DNA from: Martinezella rhizogenes
GTDB lineage: Bacteria > Pseudomonadota > Alphaproteobacteria > Rhizobiales > Rhizobiaceae
Assembly: GCF_007002745.1 (NCBI RefSeq)
Contig: NZ_SGNY01000002.1
Coordinates: forward strand, 62,001-126,000
DNA: 64,000 bases
Direction: 5' to 3'
Of the stretch, positions 18,558 to 26,615 are shown piece after piece. Numbering within the stretch: position 1 is the first letter of the stretch; each line of letters opens with the position of its first letter. The notes beneath the pieces are model-generated. The model saw only the letters and a program-made list of their open reading frames with translations, made no database searches and was not told where the DNA came from. Made by a program: the position numbers and the translations under genes.

Positions 18558-18917
18558 ATGGATGAAACGCCGAGCTTTCATGAGCCCATGTATTGGTATA
18601 TCTCAATCCTGCCTCCAGCCGCGCAAAACACATTATGCGATACGGCTCTGCTAATCGGATTTCTGGAAGGGCAGCCTCAGCTCAGACGCAGAAACGCCGT
18701 CAGTTTTGGATCGGCAGACGGTCAGCCATGGATCGACATCACCATTGTGAAAGAAACGGCCGAGGGCAACTGGTCCAGCAATGGCACATTCATTTCGCAG
18801 TTCAATCGGGTTGAAATCGTCTGCTCCGATGATGAGCGGCGAGAGTTCTACGTGGAAATATCCACTAAAATAGCCGACTTCCTTCAATGGCGACTTGTGA
18901 CGCGAGACGACGCATGA
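18558..18917 (+). CDS. Hypothetical protein (119 aa)
   Basis: ATG 18558 (a GTG three codons upstream is also open; no clear ribosome site for either). The sequence alternates short strands and turns: MYWYISILPPAAQ, FLEGQPQLRRRNAVSFGSADGQPWIDITIVKETAEGNWSSNGTFISQFNRVEIVC, and a C-terminal helix YVEISTKIADFLQWRLV. There is no signal peptide or membrane helix. It looks like a small alpha/beta protein of the kind seen as immunity or contact-inhibition accessory proteins, but this is only an impression from composition; I recognise no family and see no toxin gene next to it. A palindrome with a T-rich tail follows 8 bases after the stop. Confidence 0.6.
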   Translation: MDETPSFHEPMYWYISILPPAAQNTLCDTALLIGFLEGQPQLRRRNAVSFGSADGQPWIDITIVKETAEGNWSSNGTFISQFNRVEIVCSDDERREFYVEISTKIADFLQWRLVTRDDA

Positions 18918-18925
18918 GTTCCGGC

Positions 18926-18979
18926 TAGAGCATTTCCGCTTTTCTACGAAAGGCGAAAACGCTCTACCTTTTTGTTTTT
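18926..18979 (+). terminator. Palindromic repeat acting as probable terminator
   Basis: TAGAGC (18926-18931) and GCTCTA (18961-18966) bracket TTTCCGCTTTTC/GAAAGGCGAAAA, which also pair imperfectly, and the element is followed by a T-rich run (CTTTTTGTTTTTA). This kind of AGAGCATTTCCG palindrome is a frequent intergenic repeat in rhizobial genomes. Confidence 0.6.
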
Positions 18980-19015
18980 ACGCATTTCCCGGCCGCCTCC
19001 AACCGGGACGCAAAG

Positions 19016-19450
19016 TCATCCTGCGATATAGGCCTTGATGTGTTCCGCCTCGGCCTCGATCTCGCCGATCCGCGCCTTCACCACGTCACCGATGGAGATA
19101 ATACCGGCAAGGCGGCCATTCTCCTCGACTGGAATATGGCGGAAACGCCCACCGGTCATGATTTCCATCAGCTCGTCGGTGGTAGAATTGTGATGACAGC
19201 GGATGACGTTTTTGGTCATGGCCACGGAGACGGATTGCAGCAGGGAAGCGGCGCCCTGGCCAGCCACGGCCTTCACCAGATCACGTTCCGTGAAAATGCC
19301 GAGAACGACACCATCGGCATCCGTCACGACGACCGAACCGATCTTGTGCGCATGCAGCGTTCCCGCTGCCTCGCCGATGCTGACCTCCGGCCCCACGGTC
19401 ACGACATCCCGGCCCTTGCGGTCGAGAAGATCCTTTACGAATGTTGGCAT
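19016..19450 (-). CDS. CBS-domain pair protein
   Basis: 144 aa from ATG 19450 with a strong AGGAGG-like site. It consists of two CBS modules and little else: VTVGPEVSIGEAAGTLHAHKIGSVVVTDADGVVLGIFTERDLVKAV (residues 18-63) and a second block with VIRCHHNSTTDELMEIMTGGRFRHIPVEENGRLAGIISIGDVVKA (about 82-126). CBS pairs bind adenosyl compounds such as AMP, ATP or SAM and regulate partner enzymes; stand-alone forms of this length are common in Alphaproteobacteria. The phosphate-contact residues T-E-R-D are present in module 1, and S-I-G-D in module 2. No partner enzyme is encoded next to it. The small C-terminal helix (EIEAEAEHIKAYIAG) is typical. Confidence 0.92.
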   Translation of the reverse strand: MPTFVKDLLDRKGRDVVTVGPEVSIGEAAGTLHAHKIGSVVVTDADGVVLGIFTERDLVKAVAGQGAASLLQSVSVAMTKNVIRCHHNSTTDELMEIMTGGRFRHIPVEENGRLAGIISIGDVVKARIGEIEAEAEHIKAYIAG

Positions 19451-19650
19451 GCCTTCCTCCTCTTTTCAGCGATCACAGCACGCCGCAGTCTCCCCCGGCG
19501 GTTGCAAATCATGAAGCATGGTGCGCTGAGGCCCGTGTGAATGCAATCCCGGATGGGACGCGCCCAAGCAAATTTGCGCCATGGCCGACAAGGAGCGTGA
19601 TCGCTTCGACGCGCCGCCACAAACCGTGGCGCGCCTCTGCCGGGCCCGTT

Positions 19651-20388
19651 TTAGCGCAGCGGGCGATCAAACAGGCCGAAGAACAGGAAGCCCAGCAGAA
19701 AGCCGAAAACATGCGCGTCCCAGGCGATTTCACCACCGACATCGCCGAACAGCGGTATGCCGACCGCGATAAGCACATTGCCGAACAGCCACATGAGCGT
19801 GAAGATCAGTACGGTGCGGTTGGACAGCGCCTCCAGAATGCCCTGCCGCGGCATCAGATGGCCGAAAGAGGCATTGTAGCCACCACGGGCGGGGAAAACG
19901 AACCGGCAGGCTGCTCCCATCAGTGCCGAAACAACGCCGGACGCGCCAATCAGCACCGTGACATCGCCCCAGTTCAACGCCGCATGGCCGAAGGCCGAAA
20001 CGGCGGCGGAAATGCACCATAACAGCACGAAGCGTAATGTTCCGATCCGGCGCAGAACCGGTGCGCCAAAGGCCATCAGCCACAATCCGTTAAACAGAAT
20101 ATGTTCGATGCCGCCATGCAGGAAAGAATAACTGACCGGCGTCCAGAGCCATTCCAGACCCTGCTGGGAGAAAGGCACGGCATAACGCAGCGGAATGAAG
20201 CCGAAGGTGAAGATGAACCAGCCGTTGCCATCCTCCGACAGGAGATAGGCAGGAACCACATAGGCAACCAGGAGCGCCGCCAATATGCCGACGAGAAGCG
20301 GCGGCAGGTTGAAGACGGGATTGTTCGTGTCGTCTTTCGGCTCCGGCGTTTCCGAAACCGGCGGCTGTTCGCCGTCCCCGTAGGACAT
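19651..20388 (-). CDS. Rhomboid-family intramembrane serine protease
   Basis: 245 aa, ATG 20388. Six membrane helices, with the rhomboid active-site elements in place: HGGIEHILFN (H91, H96, N100; N100 would stabilise the oxyanion), GASG with catalytic S150, and WDAHVFGFLLG with H226 in the last helix. The N-terminal 25 residues are polar and cytosolic. It should cleave single-pass membrane proteins within the bilayer. The substrate is unknown. No neighbour is obviously a substrate; the upstream PAS gene is divergent and the CBS gene is 200 bases downstream. Confidence 0.92.
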   Translation of the reverse strand: MSYGDGEQPPVSETPEPKDDTNNPVFNLPPLLVGILAALLVAYVVPAYLLSEDGNGWFIFTFGFIPLRYAVPFSQQGLEWLWTPVSYSFLHGGIEHILFNGLWLMAFGAPVLRRIGTLRFVLLWCISAAVSAFGHAALNWGDVTVLIGASGVVSALMGAACRFVFPARGGYNASFGHLMPRQGILEALSNRTVLIFTLMWLFGNVLIAVGIPLFGDVGGEIAWDAHVFGFLLGFLFFGLFDRPLR

Positions 20389-20640
20389 GATCGCATCCCT
20401 GTCTTGTCGAAATTTCTATCTTCCGAGCAATATAGGAAGCCCGGACGAAAAAAAAGCCGTCCTGCCTTTCCCGCAGCTGACGCCAAAACCGGGGTCGGTT
20501 CAAGCGCCGCCGCCAAAGGCAGTCCGGCTTGCGGCCACGCCGTAAAATCACGGGCGCTGCCATCAATTGTGCTGACCGGAGTTTGTCCCCGACATGGCCG
20601 CACCGATGCCACGGGCTTCATCGCCGCGCAATATCAACCC

Positions 20641-20658
20641 TTTGTTAACCTTAACAAA
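20641..20658. promoter_or_regulatory. Perfect palindrome in divergent rhomboid-PAS gap
   Basis: TTTGTTAACCTTAACAAA has 8-base arms around CC. It lies 88 bases before the PAS gene start. It could be a regulator site; its GTTAACC core recalls half of a CtrA site, but the spacing is not the TTAA-N7-TTAA consensus. Confidence 0.5.
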
Positions 20659-20745
20659 ACCGGCTGGCATGAAAATCGCTACACCTCCCCATACAGGCGT
20701 TCGAATGGACATGATGTCCCAAAAGCGAACATGGAGAACGGCGCT

Positions 20746-21303
20746 ATGAAAAGCATGGCCGGACTGGACATATATAACTATTGGGACGAGTTGCGCGGCA
20801 ACAGGCCCGCACCCCGTCGCGAAGACATCGATCCCGCAAAGTTGAAACATCATCTCGGTGATCTCTTCATCCTGACGGAAAAGGGAGAGGAAGCGCCTTT
20901 CTTCCGCCTCGCCGGCACGCGCATCTGTGACCTGTTTGGCCGGGAATTGCGCGACCGCCCGTTTTCGGAACTATGGCCGGCGGCAAAAGCCGTTTTCCCC
21001 TGCCGCGTCGCGCGCGGTATCCTGCAACATCAATTGCCCGTCGTCTTCGATGTCGAGGCGGAGGATGACTATGGCGCAGCACCGCTGGCATTCGAAATGC
21101 TGCTGCTGCCGCTGCGTCCGGACGAAGGTACCGCCCCGCGGCTGCTCGGCGCCTTGCTTCCGGCACATCCGCGTCACGAATTCGCCACCCCCATCAATTG
21201 CCTTTGGATGAAGAGCAGCCGCCTGCTGCAGATGGATATCGCGCAGACGCAACATTCGGAAAACACGCATACGGCTTTCACACCATTCGCGGGGAGCTGT
21301 TGA
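20746..21303 (+). CDS. PAS-domain (PAS_5-like) protein, possible regulator
   Basis: 185 aa from ATG 20746, which has GGAG 8 bases upstream; the open frame extends much further but is the shadow of the rhomboid gene. It matches the alphaproteobacterial PAS_5 family: IYNYWDELRGNRPAPRREDIDPAKLKHHLGDLFIL at the start, then FRLAGTRICDLFGRELRDRPFSELW (the conserved R-L-A-G-T-R core), a strand block with FEMLLLPLRPDEG, and a GALLP strand. Such proteins are stand-alone PAS sensors with unknown partners; some act in stress or cell-cycle signalling. No output domain is attached. The neighbouring PilZ gene might share a regulatory context, but the 184-base gap makes an operon uncertain. Confidence 0.8.
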   Translation: MKSMAGLDIYNYWDELRGNRPAPRREDIDPAKLKHHLGDLFILTEKGEEAPFFRLAGTRICDLFGRELRDRPFSELWPAAKAVFPCRVARGILQHQLPVVFDVEAEDDYGAAPLAFEMLLLPLRPDEGTAPRLLGALLPAHPRHEFATPINCLWMKSSRLLQMDIAQTQHSENTHTAFTPFAGSC

Positions 21304-21487
21304 CGGGGCCCATCCCTCCTTCAATGTGAGGACGGATGGCGCCCTGCAACCAGGAATCTTTGCTGAAAATAGGTCAAAGCTGTAACGATATCGCCGATCG
21401 TAAGAATTGTAGATATCAAGTAATACAGTCTGTTAACCCGCGCAGAGTAGAGATTTGTCATCATCATCCGTTACAATTGCGCTGTCC

Positions 21488-22105
21488 ATGTTTTCATCTC
21501 GTTCGGTCAACACTGCCCAAATCCTGCGTCCGGTTGAAGAGGTTCCGCTTGACGACGCCGTCGTCGTGTCCTTTTCCGGCCGCCTCATGTTGCCCGACCA
21601 TGAAGAATATGACTGCACCGCAACCGAGATGACCGCCGAAAGAGCGCAGTTCACCTGCTCGGGCATGGCCCGCAATGGTGACCGCGTCATCGCTTATCTC
21701 CAGCATATCGGCCGGATCGAAGGCTCGGTAACGTCACTCACCGCCTCCGGCTTCGTCATCAGCATCAATGCGCCGGAGCGCAAGCGGGAAAAGCTCGCCG
21801 CCCAGCTGGCATGGATCGCCAAGCGTCAACTTCTCGGCCTTCCGGAAGACCGCCGCCACGACCGACTGACGCCGCGCAATGCCAAGGCGCATCTGGTTCT
21901 GGAAGATGGCGTGCTCGTCTCCTGCCGGCTGATCGACCTTTCCCTGTCCGGTGCGGCCATCGAAGTCGAAAACCGTCCGCCGCTCGGCAGCCGGGTCCAG
22001 CTCGGCAAGAACATGAGCGGCAAGATTGTGCGCCACTTCATGGAAGGCGTCGCAGTCGAATTCGACCGCGTCCAGTCTCCCGACGCGCTGATCGAATTTC
22101 TCTAA
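21488..22105 (+). CDS. Tandem PilZ-domain protein, probable c-di-GMP receptor
   Basis: 205 aa from ATG 21488 (a TTG 11 codons upstream is also open). The C-terminal PilZ domain has the RRHDR motif (residues 122-126, matching R-x-x-x-R) and DLSLSG (150-155, matching D/N-x-S-x-x-G), so it should bind cyclic di-GMP. The N-terminal ~90 residues form a second, degenerate PilZ-like barrel (VVVSFSGRLML...ATEMTAERAQFTCSG...ASGFVISI) lacking the arginine pair. The rhizobial members of this two-domain type are thought to control motility, polysaccharide or attachment. A long gene-free gap and then a transglutaminase-like peptidase follow; such peptidases in the LapG group are themselves c-di-GMP controlled, which gives a possible but unproven link. 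Confidence 0.87.
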   Translation: MFSSRSVNTAQILRPVEEVPLDDAVVVSFSGRLMLPDHEEYDCTATEMTAERAQFTCSGMARNGDRVIAYLQHIGRIEGSVTSLTASGFVISINAPERKREKLAAQLAWIAKRQLLGLPEDRRHDRLTPRNAKAHLVLEDGVLVSCRLIDLSLSGAAIEVENRPPLGSRVQLGKNMSGKIVRHFMEGVAVEFDRVQSPDALIEFL

Positions 22106-22880
22106 GTCGCCGCTGCGACACCTGCGCAGCCATTAACAGCCGAAAATCCATGACGTCAGGAATGCCCAACATTCCTGGCAAGCCCACTTCCGTCACGCTG
22201 AATGTGTGACGGCTGTGCGCCCGGTGTTGATGGGCATCTGTGCGGCTTTTCTTTTCCGCCGTCCGACCTTACGCCAGAATCCAGCCAGCCAAACCCTTGA
22301 TCTCGGAGAAGTCCCCCCCGTCGCGTCAACCCGCTTCGACGGGCTTCCGATGCAAGGACGACGCCGCGAAATTGAAACACTTCAGCGCGGGATGCCGTCC
22401 CAGCCCCCACTTCCCATCCCTTTGGATGCGCGGTGGTGGCACACCAAACTCTTCAATTCCGGCTCGGCAATGGCGCAGATCGAAACGCAAAGCGCTCGCT
22501 CAAAACATTTTTCCGCAAAAAAAGCAGTTTTTTTGAAGTTTTTTTAGCCGCTTTTCCATGGCGTCCCAACCTGAAACATCCATCCCAAAACGGGAAATCC
22601 GCTCCCCCGCCCGGCTTCTCCTGAAGACTTCACGCGGCTGTGAAAATCGCCCCGCCCAGAAAATCGCTGTCAATACAGCGGCATAAATGGCTACCAAAAA
22701 CCTAAGGCCGCGATCCATAAAATTGTAGTAAAATTTGCTTCGAATACCCGTAAAATTTGACTCAAATACAATTCAAAACAACGGCTAATTTGCTGAAACT
22801 TAAGCTCAAATTGCCTCTCGCAAATTTCCGCCGGATCAAAATATACCTGCGAATGTCTCCTCAACACGGGGAGACAAGCA
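22106..22880. other. Gene-free gap (about 775 bp) with AT-rich upstream half of a promoter region
   Basis: No convincing gene. It holds a 7-bp hairpin CAGGAAT/ATTCCTG at 22157-22177, an A-run/T-run stretch near 22515-22550, and an AT-rich tract (22700-22830) with repeated AAATTT-type words just before the peptidase gene. The short open frames here have poor composition and no ribosome sites. Confidence 0.6.
22728..22759. repeat. Direct repeat pair before the peptidase gene
   Basis: GTAAAATTTG occurs at 22728-22737 and 22750-22759, 22 bases apart, which is close to two DNA turns. Further related words (CAAATAC, GCAAATTT) follow. It could be a regulator's binding region; no protein is known. 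Confidence 0.5.
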
Positions 22881-23486
22881 ATGAACAACAACCGTATCGT
22901 TTTCGTCCTGATCGCATTCATCGTCAGCGCCTTCGCCCAGCAGGCCAGCGCATCGCCGGCTGCCGTCATGCGCGTCATCGGCAAGGCCAATCCGCCGATC
23001 GGCCACTATGAATTCTGCCAGACCTATCAGAGCGAGTGCCAGGCGACCTCGGTTGACACCGGCCCGATGAAGCTGACCGAAGAGCGCTGGAAGGCGATGC
23101 TCGACGTCAACTACACCGCCAACACCACGATCACGCCGATGACCGACATGGAAATCTACGGCGTTGAAGAGCGCTGGGCATACCCCACCACGGTTGGCGA
23201 TTGCGAAGATTTCGTGCTTCTGAAGCGCAAGATGCTGATGAACAAGGGCTTCTCGGCTTCCAACCTGCTTATCACCGTCGTTCTGCAGCCGAATGGCGAA
23301 GGCCATGCCGTTCTGACCGTTCGTACCGATCGCGGCGATTTCGTACTCGACAACATGCGCAACAAGGTCATGAACTGGTCGGAAACCGAATATACCTACC
23401 TGAAGCGTCAGGACACCGCCAATCCGGGTCGCTGGGTGAAAATTCAGGATGGCCGCGCCACCAATGCGGTTGGCGGCATCCGCTAA
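22881..23486 (+). CDS. Bacterial transglutaminase-like cysteine peptidase (BTLCP)
   Basis: 201 aa, ATG 22881 with GGGGAG upstream. The signal peptide (residues 1-25, IVFVLIAFIVSAFAQQASAS) sends it to the periplasm. The catalytic triad of the DUF920/BTLCP family is present: Cys in TTVGDCEDFVLLKR (C108), His in GEGHAVLTV (H142) and Asp in FVLDNM (D157). Two further cysteines (C46, C53) may form a disulfide. The LapG branch of this family cuts adhesins such as LapA under c-di-GMP control, but rhizobia carry several paralogues and this one has no LapD or adhesin gene beside it. A strong bidirectional terminator follows the stop codon. Confidence 0.9.
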   Translation: MNNNRIVFVLIAFIVSAFAQQASASPAAVMRVIGKANPPIGHYEFCQTYQSECQATSVDTGPMKLTEERWKAMLDVNYTANTTITPMTDMEIYGVEERWAYPTTVGDCEDFVLLKRKMLMNKGFSASNLLITVVLQPNGEGHAVLTVRTDRGDFVLDNMRNKVMNWSETEYTYLKRQDTANPGRWVKIQDGRATNAVGGIR

Positions 23487-23514
23487 CACCAGCTACCCCA
23501 CTAAAGTCTCCCCA

Positions 23515-23555
23515 AATGAAAAAGCCGGCTCCGCAAGGAGGCCGGCTTTTTCATT
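23515..23555. terminator. Bidirectional terminator between peptidase and DUF1489 genes
   Basis: AATGAAAAAGCCGGC (23515-23529) and GCCGGCTTTTTCATT (23541-23555) form a 15-bp stem with an 11-base loop. T-runs appear on both strands inside the stem, and the two genes converge on it. Confidence 0.92.
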
Positions 23556-23575
23556 GTCGTAAAGAGCTACAAGTG

Positions 23576-24013
23576 TCAGAGCAGTCCAAGCTCGGCAAGT
23601 TCGCGCCTCAGATCGGATGGCATGTCCTCACCGCCGAAACCACCGCCACCGAGATCACGGGGCGCTTCATCGTCCTTGAGATAACGCCAGCCCTGAAACG
23701 GCCGCTTCGGCGCGGGTGACGTCTCAATCACTTCGGGGCCAAGAATGAGATCGCAGCGGGTAATCCCGTCTTCCCCCTTGAAGGAACGGAGATCGAGAAG
23801 CTTCTGCCGCGCCTGCACCTGCCCCTTGATGACCCAGTAGAGCGAGCCGCCTTCCAGCAATTCCTCGGCCCTTTTGGGGATCATGCGGGTGGTGTGCACG
23901 CTGTGCGGTTCCAGACCTGCGGCCATCGCGGTCAGCGAGCGCTGCGCGACCCAGTCTCTCAAATCCTGGAGTGAATCCGCGCCAACGCAAAGTTTGATGA
24001 GATGTAAAGGCAT
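23576..24013 (-). CDS. DUF1489 family protein
   Basis: 145 aa. It matches a small, strictly alphaproteobacterial family: MPLHLIKLCVGADSLQDLRDWV at the start, then HTTRMIPKRAEELLEGGSLYWVIKGQVQARQKL and ILGPEVIETSPAPKRPFQGWRYL. The pattern TRM.PkR..ELldGGSLYWVIKG.v.aRQ.i is the family hallmark. The function is unknown, although the W-V-I-K-G strand and basic residues suggest nucleic-acid or nucleotide contact. No membrane helix. The neighbouring gene sdaA runs in the same direction, but with a 65-base gap and no evidence of coupling. Confidence 0.9.
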   Translation of the reverse strand: MPLHLIKLCVGADSLQDLRDWVAQRSLTAMAAGLEPHSVHTTRMIPKRAEELLEGGSLYWVIKGQVQARQKLLDLRSFKGEDGITRCDLILGPEVIETSPAPKRPFQGWRYLKDDEAPRDLGGGGFGGEDMPSDLRRELAELGLL

Positions 24014-24078
24014 ATTCCTATCAATGCCTTTTTGCGGCAGGCGTCAAGCATCTGGAGGATGCCGGCCGCCCTGCCCGC

Positions 24079-25482
24079 TCAGCACTCCACAACGTTGACG
24101 GCAAGGCCACCGGTGGAGGTTTCCTTGTATTTCTCGCTCATGTCGTTGCCGGTCTGACGCATGGTTTCGATGCAGGCGTCGAGCGGCACGAAATGCTGGC
24201 CGTCACCCTTCAGCGCCAGCGACGCCGCCGTTACAGCTTTCACGGCCCCCAGCGCATTACGCTCGATGCAGGGCACCTGCACCAGCCCGGCAATCGGGTC
24301 ACAGGTCATGCCGAGATGATGTTCGAGCGCAATTTCAGCGGCATTTTCGATTTGTTCGGGCGAGCCGCCCATGACCGCCGCCAGACCTGCCGCCGCCATG
24401 GCCGCCGCCGATCCAACTTCGCCCTGACAGCCCACTTCCGCGCCGGAAATCGAGGCATTGTGCTTGATGATGCCGCCAATTGCCGCCGCCGTCAGCAGGA
24501 AGTCACGCACGTCGTCAACCGTTGCATCCTCATGGAAATGCCGGAAATATCGGACAGTGGCCGGCACGACGCCCGCCGCACCGTTGGTCGGCGCGGTAAC
24601 CACCCGGCCACCGGCGGCATTTTCCTCGTTGACGGCCATGGCGTAGACGCTCAGCCAGTCATTCGCCATGACAGGATTGAACCGGTTGCTGCGCCATTCC
24701 GCATTCAGCTTTTCGTAAATGGAACGGGCACGACGGCGCACCTTCAGGCCGCCCGGCATGATGCCGTCGACTTTCAGCCCGCGCTCGATACAGCCATCCA
24801 TCGCTTCCCAGATCTGGTCGAGCCGGTCGTTCAACTCGTCGCGGGAAACCACCGTCTCCTCATTCGCCCGTTTCATCTGGGCGATGGTGCGGCCGGAACG
24901 GGTCGCCATTTCCAGCATTTCCTTTGCCGAGGCGAAGGGATAGGGCACGCGCGGACCATTATCGATGGTCTTGCCGCGCTGCTTGATTGCCTCCAACTCG
25001 GTATCGGTCACGACAAAACCGCCACCGACCGAATAATAGATGCGCTTGACCAGCAGCCTGCCCTGATTGTCGAAGGCGGAGAAGGTCATGCCATTGGCAT
25101 GGCCGGGCAGCGGGTTCTTCTTGTCAAATACCAGATCCTCGGCAGCCCGGAACTCGTAGGTCGGGTGTCCGGGCGGCGTGACCGTGCCGGCCTTTTCCAC
25201 CGTCTCGATGATCGCATCCATGGCGTCGGGATCAACAAGGTCCGGCCGCTCGCCGGTCAGGCCGAGAATGACGGCACGCCCGGTGCCGTGGCCAATGCCG
25301 GTAAAGGCGAGCGAACCATGCAGGCTGACCTTCAGCCGCGAAACGCTGGCACCGGCCGGGCGCGGCCACTCATCGCTGAGGATCAGCGCCAGAAAGCGGT
25401 TGGCCGCCGTCATCGGACCCATCGTGTGGGAACTTGAAGGACCAATACCGATCTTGAAGACGTCAAAGACCGAAAGAAACAT
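24079..25482 (-). CDS. sdaA: L-serine ammonia-lyase (iron-sulfur type)
   Basis: 467 aa, the single-chain bacterial form with an N-terminal beta domain (SDH_beta, residues 1-160, [21 protein letters not shown]) and a C-terminal alpha domain (about 190-460). It deaminates L-serine to pyruvate and ammonia using a [4Fe-4S] cluster. The cysteines expected as ligands are visible in [33 protein letters not shown] and the C-terminal tail NVVEC; the last residue Cys is characteristic, acting as the substitute ligand. It probably feeds serine into central carbon metabolism. Single gene; upstream lies a gap carrying a small minus-strand peptide gene. Confidence 0.95.
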   Translation of the reverse strand: MFLSVFDVFKIGIGPSSSHTMGPMTAANRFLALILSDEWPRPAGASVSRLKVSLHGSLAFTGIGHGTGRAVILGLTGERPDLVDPDAMDAIIETVEKAGTVTPPGHPTYEFRAAEDLVFDKKNPLPGHANGMTFSAFDNQGRLLVKRIYYSVGGGFVVTDTELEAIKQRGKTIDNGPRVPYPFASAKEMLEMATRSGRTIAQMKRANEETVVSRDELNDRLDQIWEAMDGCIERGLKVDGIMPGGLKVRRRARSIYEKLNAEWRSNRFNPVMANDWLSVYAMAVNEENAAGGRVVTAPTNGAAGVVPATVRYFRHFHEDATVDDVRDFLLTAAAIGGIIKHNASISGAEVGCQGEVGSAAAMAAAGLAAVMGGSPEQIENAAEIALEHHLGMTCDPIAGLVQVPCIERNALGAVKAVTAASLALKGDGQHFVPLDACIETMRQTGNDMSEKYKETSTGGLAVNVVEC

Positions 25483-25718
25483 GAAGTTTTTCCTGACTGA
25501 TGGATTCCACCATCATCATATCCAAAGCCGCGACGGATCGCCACCACAGCGTCGGATGCAAAATCTGTCGGGATTTTCGGAGAAATCCGGCGCTTCGGCA
25601 AGAACGAAGAGCGTCACCGGCTTTTGCGGCTGCGACATGCAGATCGCTGAAACGAAAACAGCACGGTTTCCAGAGGAAACCGCGCCGTTTTCAAAACCCG
25701 TCAATTCAGGAGAAGTGC

Positions 25719-25820
25719 TTATGGGCTGCCAAAAATGTACGTCAATGCGAGAAAAGCGGCAAAGCCTGCAAGTGCGCGCAAGGTAACGCCCCAGCAAGAT
25801 TTCTGAGCGGTTTCTTCCAT
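25719..25820 (-). CDS. 33-residue single-helix membrane peptide (short ORF)
   Basis: Found by reading the minus strand: ATG 25820 follows GGAG with a 5-base spacer (GGAGTAATCATG), an excellent ribosome site, and the frame ends at TAA 25719. The peptide starts MEETAQKSCWG, then a 20-residue hydrophobic helix (VTLRALAGFAAFLALTYIF) and ends GSP. This is a typical small inner-membrane protein: a short N-terminal cytosolic head with one Cys and Trp, and a single pass. It lies 237 bases upstream of sdaA in the same direction. Function unknown. The plus strand over the same bases encodes cysteine-rich words, but in two frames; that reading is probably a shadow of the Ala (GCA) codons here. Confidence 0.6.
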   Translation of the reverse strand: MEETAQKSCWGVTLRALAGFAAFLALTYIFGSP

Positions 25821-26193
25821 GATTACTCCAGCTATTCACTCTCCGGGGGATCTTCAAGACCCGGCCCGTTGGAAGAAGCATTTATTAAAATCCGGCGACG
25901 AACGCAAATGCAAAAAGCGGCTAAATGAAGGCTTTTTCGCCGGGCTGCCATTCGCCCCGCGCATAGGTGCATGAAAAAACAAGGTGTTAGAGCGCGACTT
26001 TCAAAACCGGCATTTCGGCCTTCGCCTCAATTTAGGCTAAAGTGTAACCGTTATTTAAAGCTTTCGTACAAACACCTGTTGAAAACCTTGGTCGCCGGCA
26101 CGGCAAAGTCGAATTTATTCCGCAGTCGCCGCGCCTTGAAAGCCCAACACCTCTGCTTTATCGACGGCGGATAACGACAACGGGACTCACTCC
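25821..26193. other. Intergenic region with no gene identified
   Basis: About 370 bases between the divergent 33-residue peptide gene and a plus-strand hypothetical gene. It is AT-richer around 25960-26070 and should carry promoters for both, but I can assign no clear boxes. No hairpin with T-run. Confidence 0.5.
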
Positions 26194-26544
26194 ATGCAGC
26201 AGGCATCCTCTTTTCCCGATCGCGAAACGGTCGCTTCGAAACTGACGTCGCTTGCAAGCGAGGACAAGGCATGGGTGTCGTTGCTGATGGAAAACGCCTT
26301 GCAGGATGAAAACCTGCTGGCCGGCCTCAATCTATATCTCGACCAGCAGGCCAATGCCCGCTTCCTCAACAGCCTGAAACTGGAAGCCGCCGGTGAATGG
26401 CTTGGCGCCAACGCCCCTGCCCGCCTGCAGATTCGCCTCGCGGAAGCCGCCAAAACCAGCCAGCACCCCGTTTATCTGGCCTTCCGCAAAGGGCTGACGG
26501 CATCGGCGGGACTTGAAAAAGCCTACCCTAAAGCGCCGATCTGA
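26194..26544 (+). CDS. Hypothetical protein, helical (116 aa)
   Basis: ATG 26194, weak upstream site. The predicted protein is soluble and mostly helical: ASKLTSLASEDKAWVSLLMENALQDENLLAGLNLYLDQQANARFLNSLKLEAAGEWL, then a second helical part RLQIRLAEAAKTSQHPVYLAFRKGLTAS. Composition (Leu, Ala, Glu, Gln, Asn) and normal GC-rich codon use support a real gene. No signal peptide or membrane helix and no catalytic motif. I recognise no family. It converges on the phosphodiester glycosidase gene, with a large inverted-repeat element in the gap. Confidence 0.6.
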   Translation: MQQASSFPDRETVASKLTSLASEDKAWVSLLMENALQDENLLAGLNLYLDQQANARFLNSLKLEAAGEWLGANAPARLQIRLAEAAKTSQHPVYLAFRKGLTASAGLEKAYPKAPI

Positions 26545-26615
26545 TCTTCCGGCTGGAGCATGATGATTGGAGCGGGATTTCGGGCGAAAACCTGCTCTAG
26601 CTGTGATCGTTCGAG

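Noticed and set aside
22206..22547. 113-codon plus-strand frame in the gap before the peptidase gene.
   Set aside because: No ribosome site, no recognisable domain, poor composition and overlapping open frames in other registers; treated as non-coding.
22728..22759. Direct repeats as part of a CRISPR array.
   Set aside because: Only two 10-base units are present with a short spacing, and no cas gene or longer repeat-spacer series is found.
25721..25785. Metallothionein-like Cys-rich reading on the plus strand (MGCQKC... then CEKSGKACKC in another frame).
   Set aside because: The two Cys-rich parts are in different frames, so one protein would require a frameshift. The Cys codons are the complements of Ala GCA codons of an uninterrupted minus-strand ORF with an ideal ribosome site, so a shadow is the simpler explanation.
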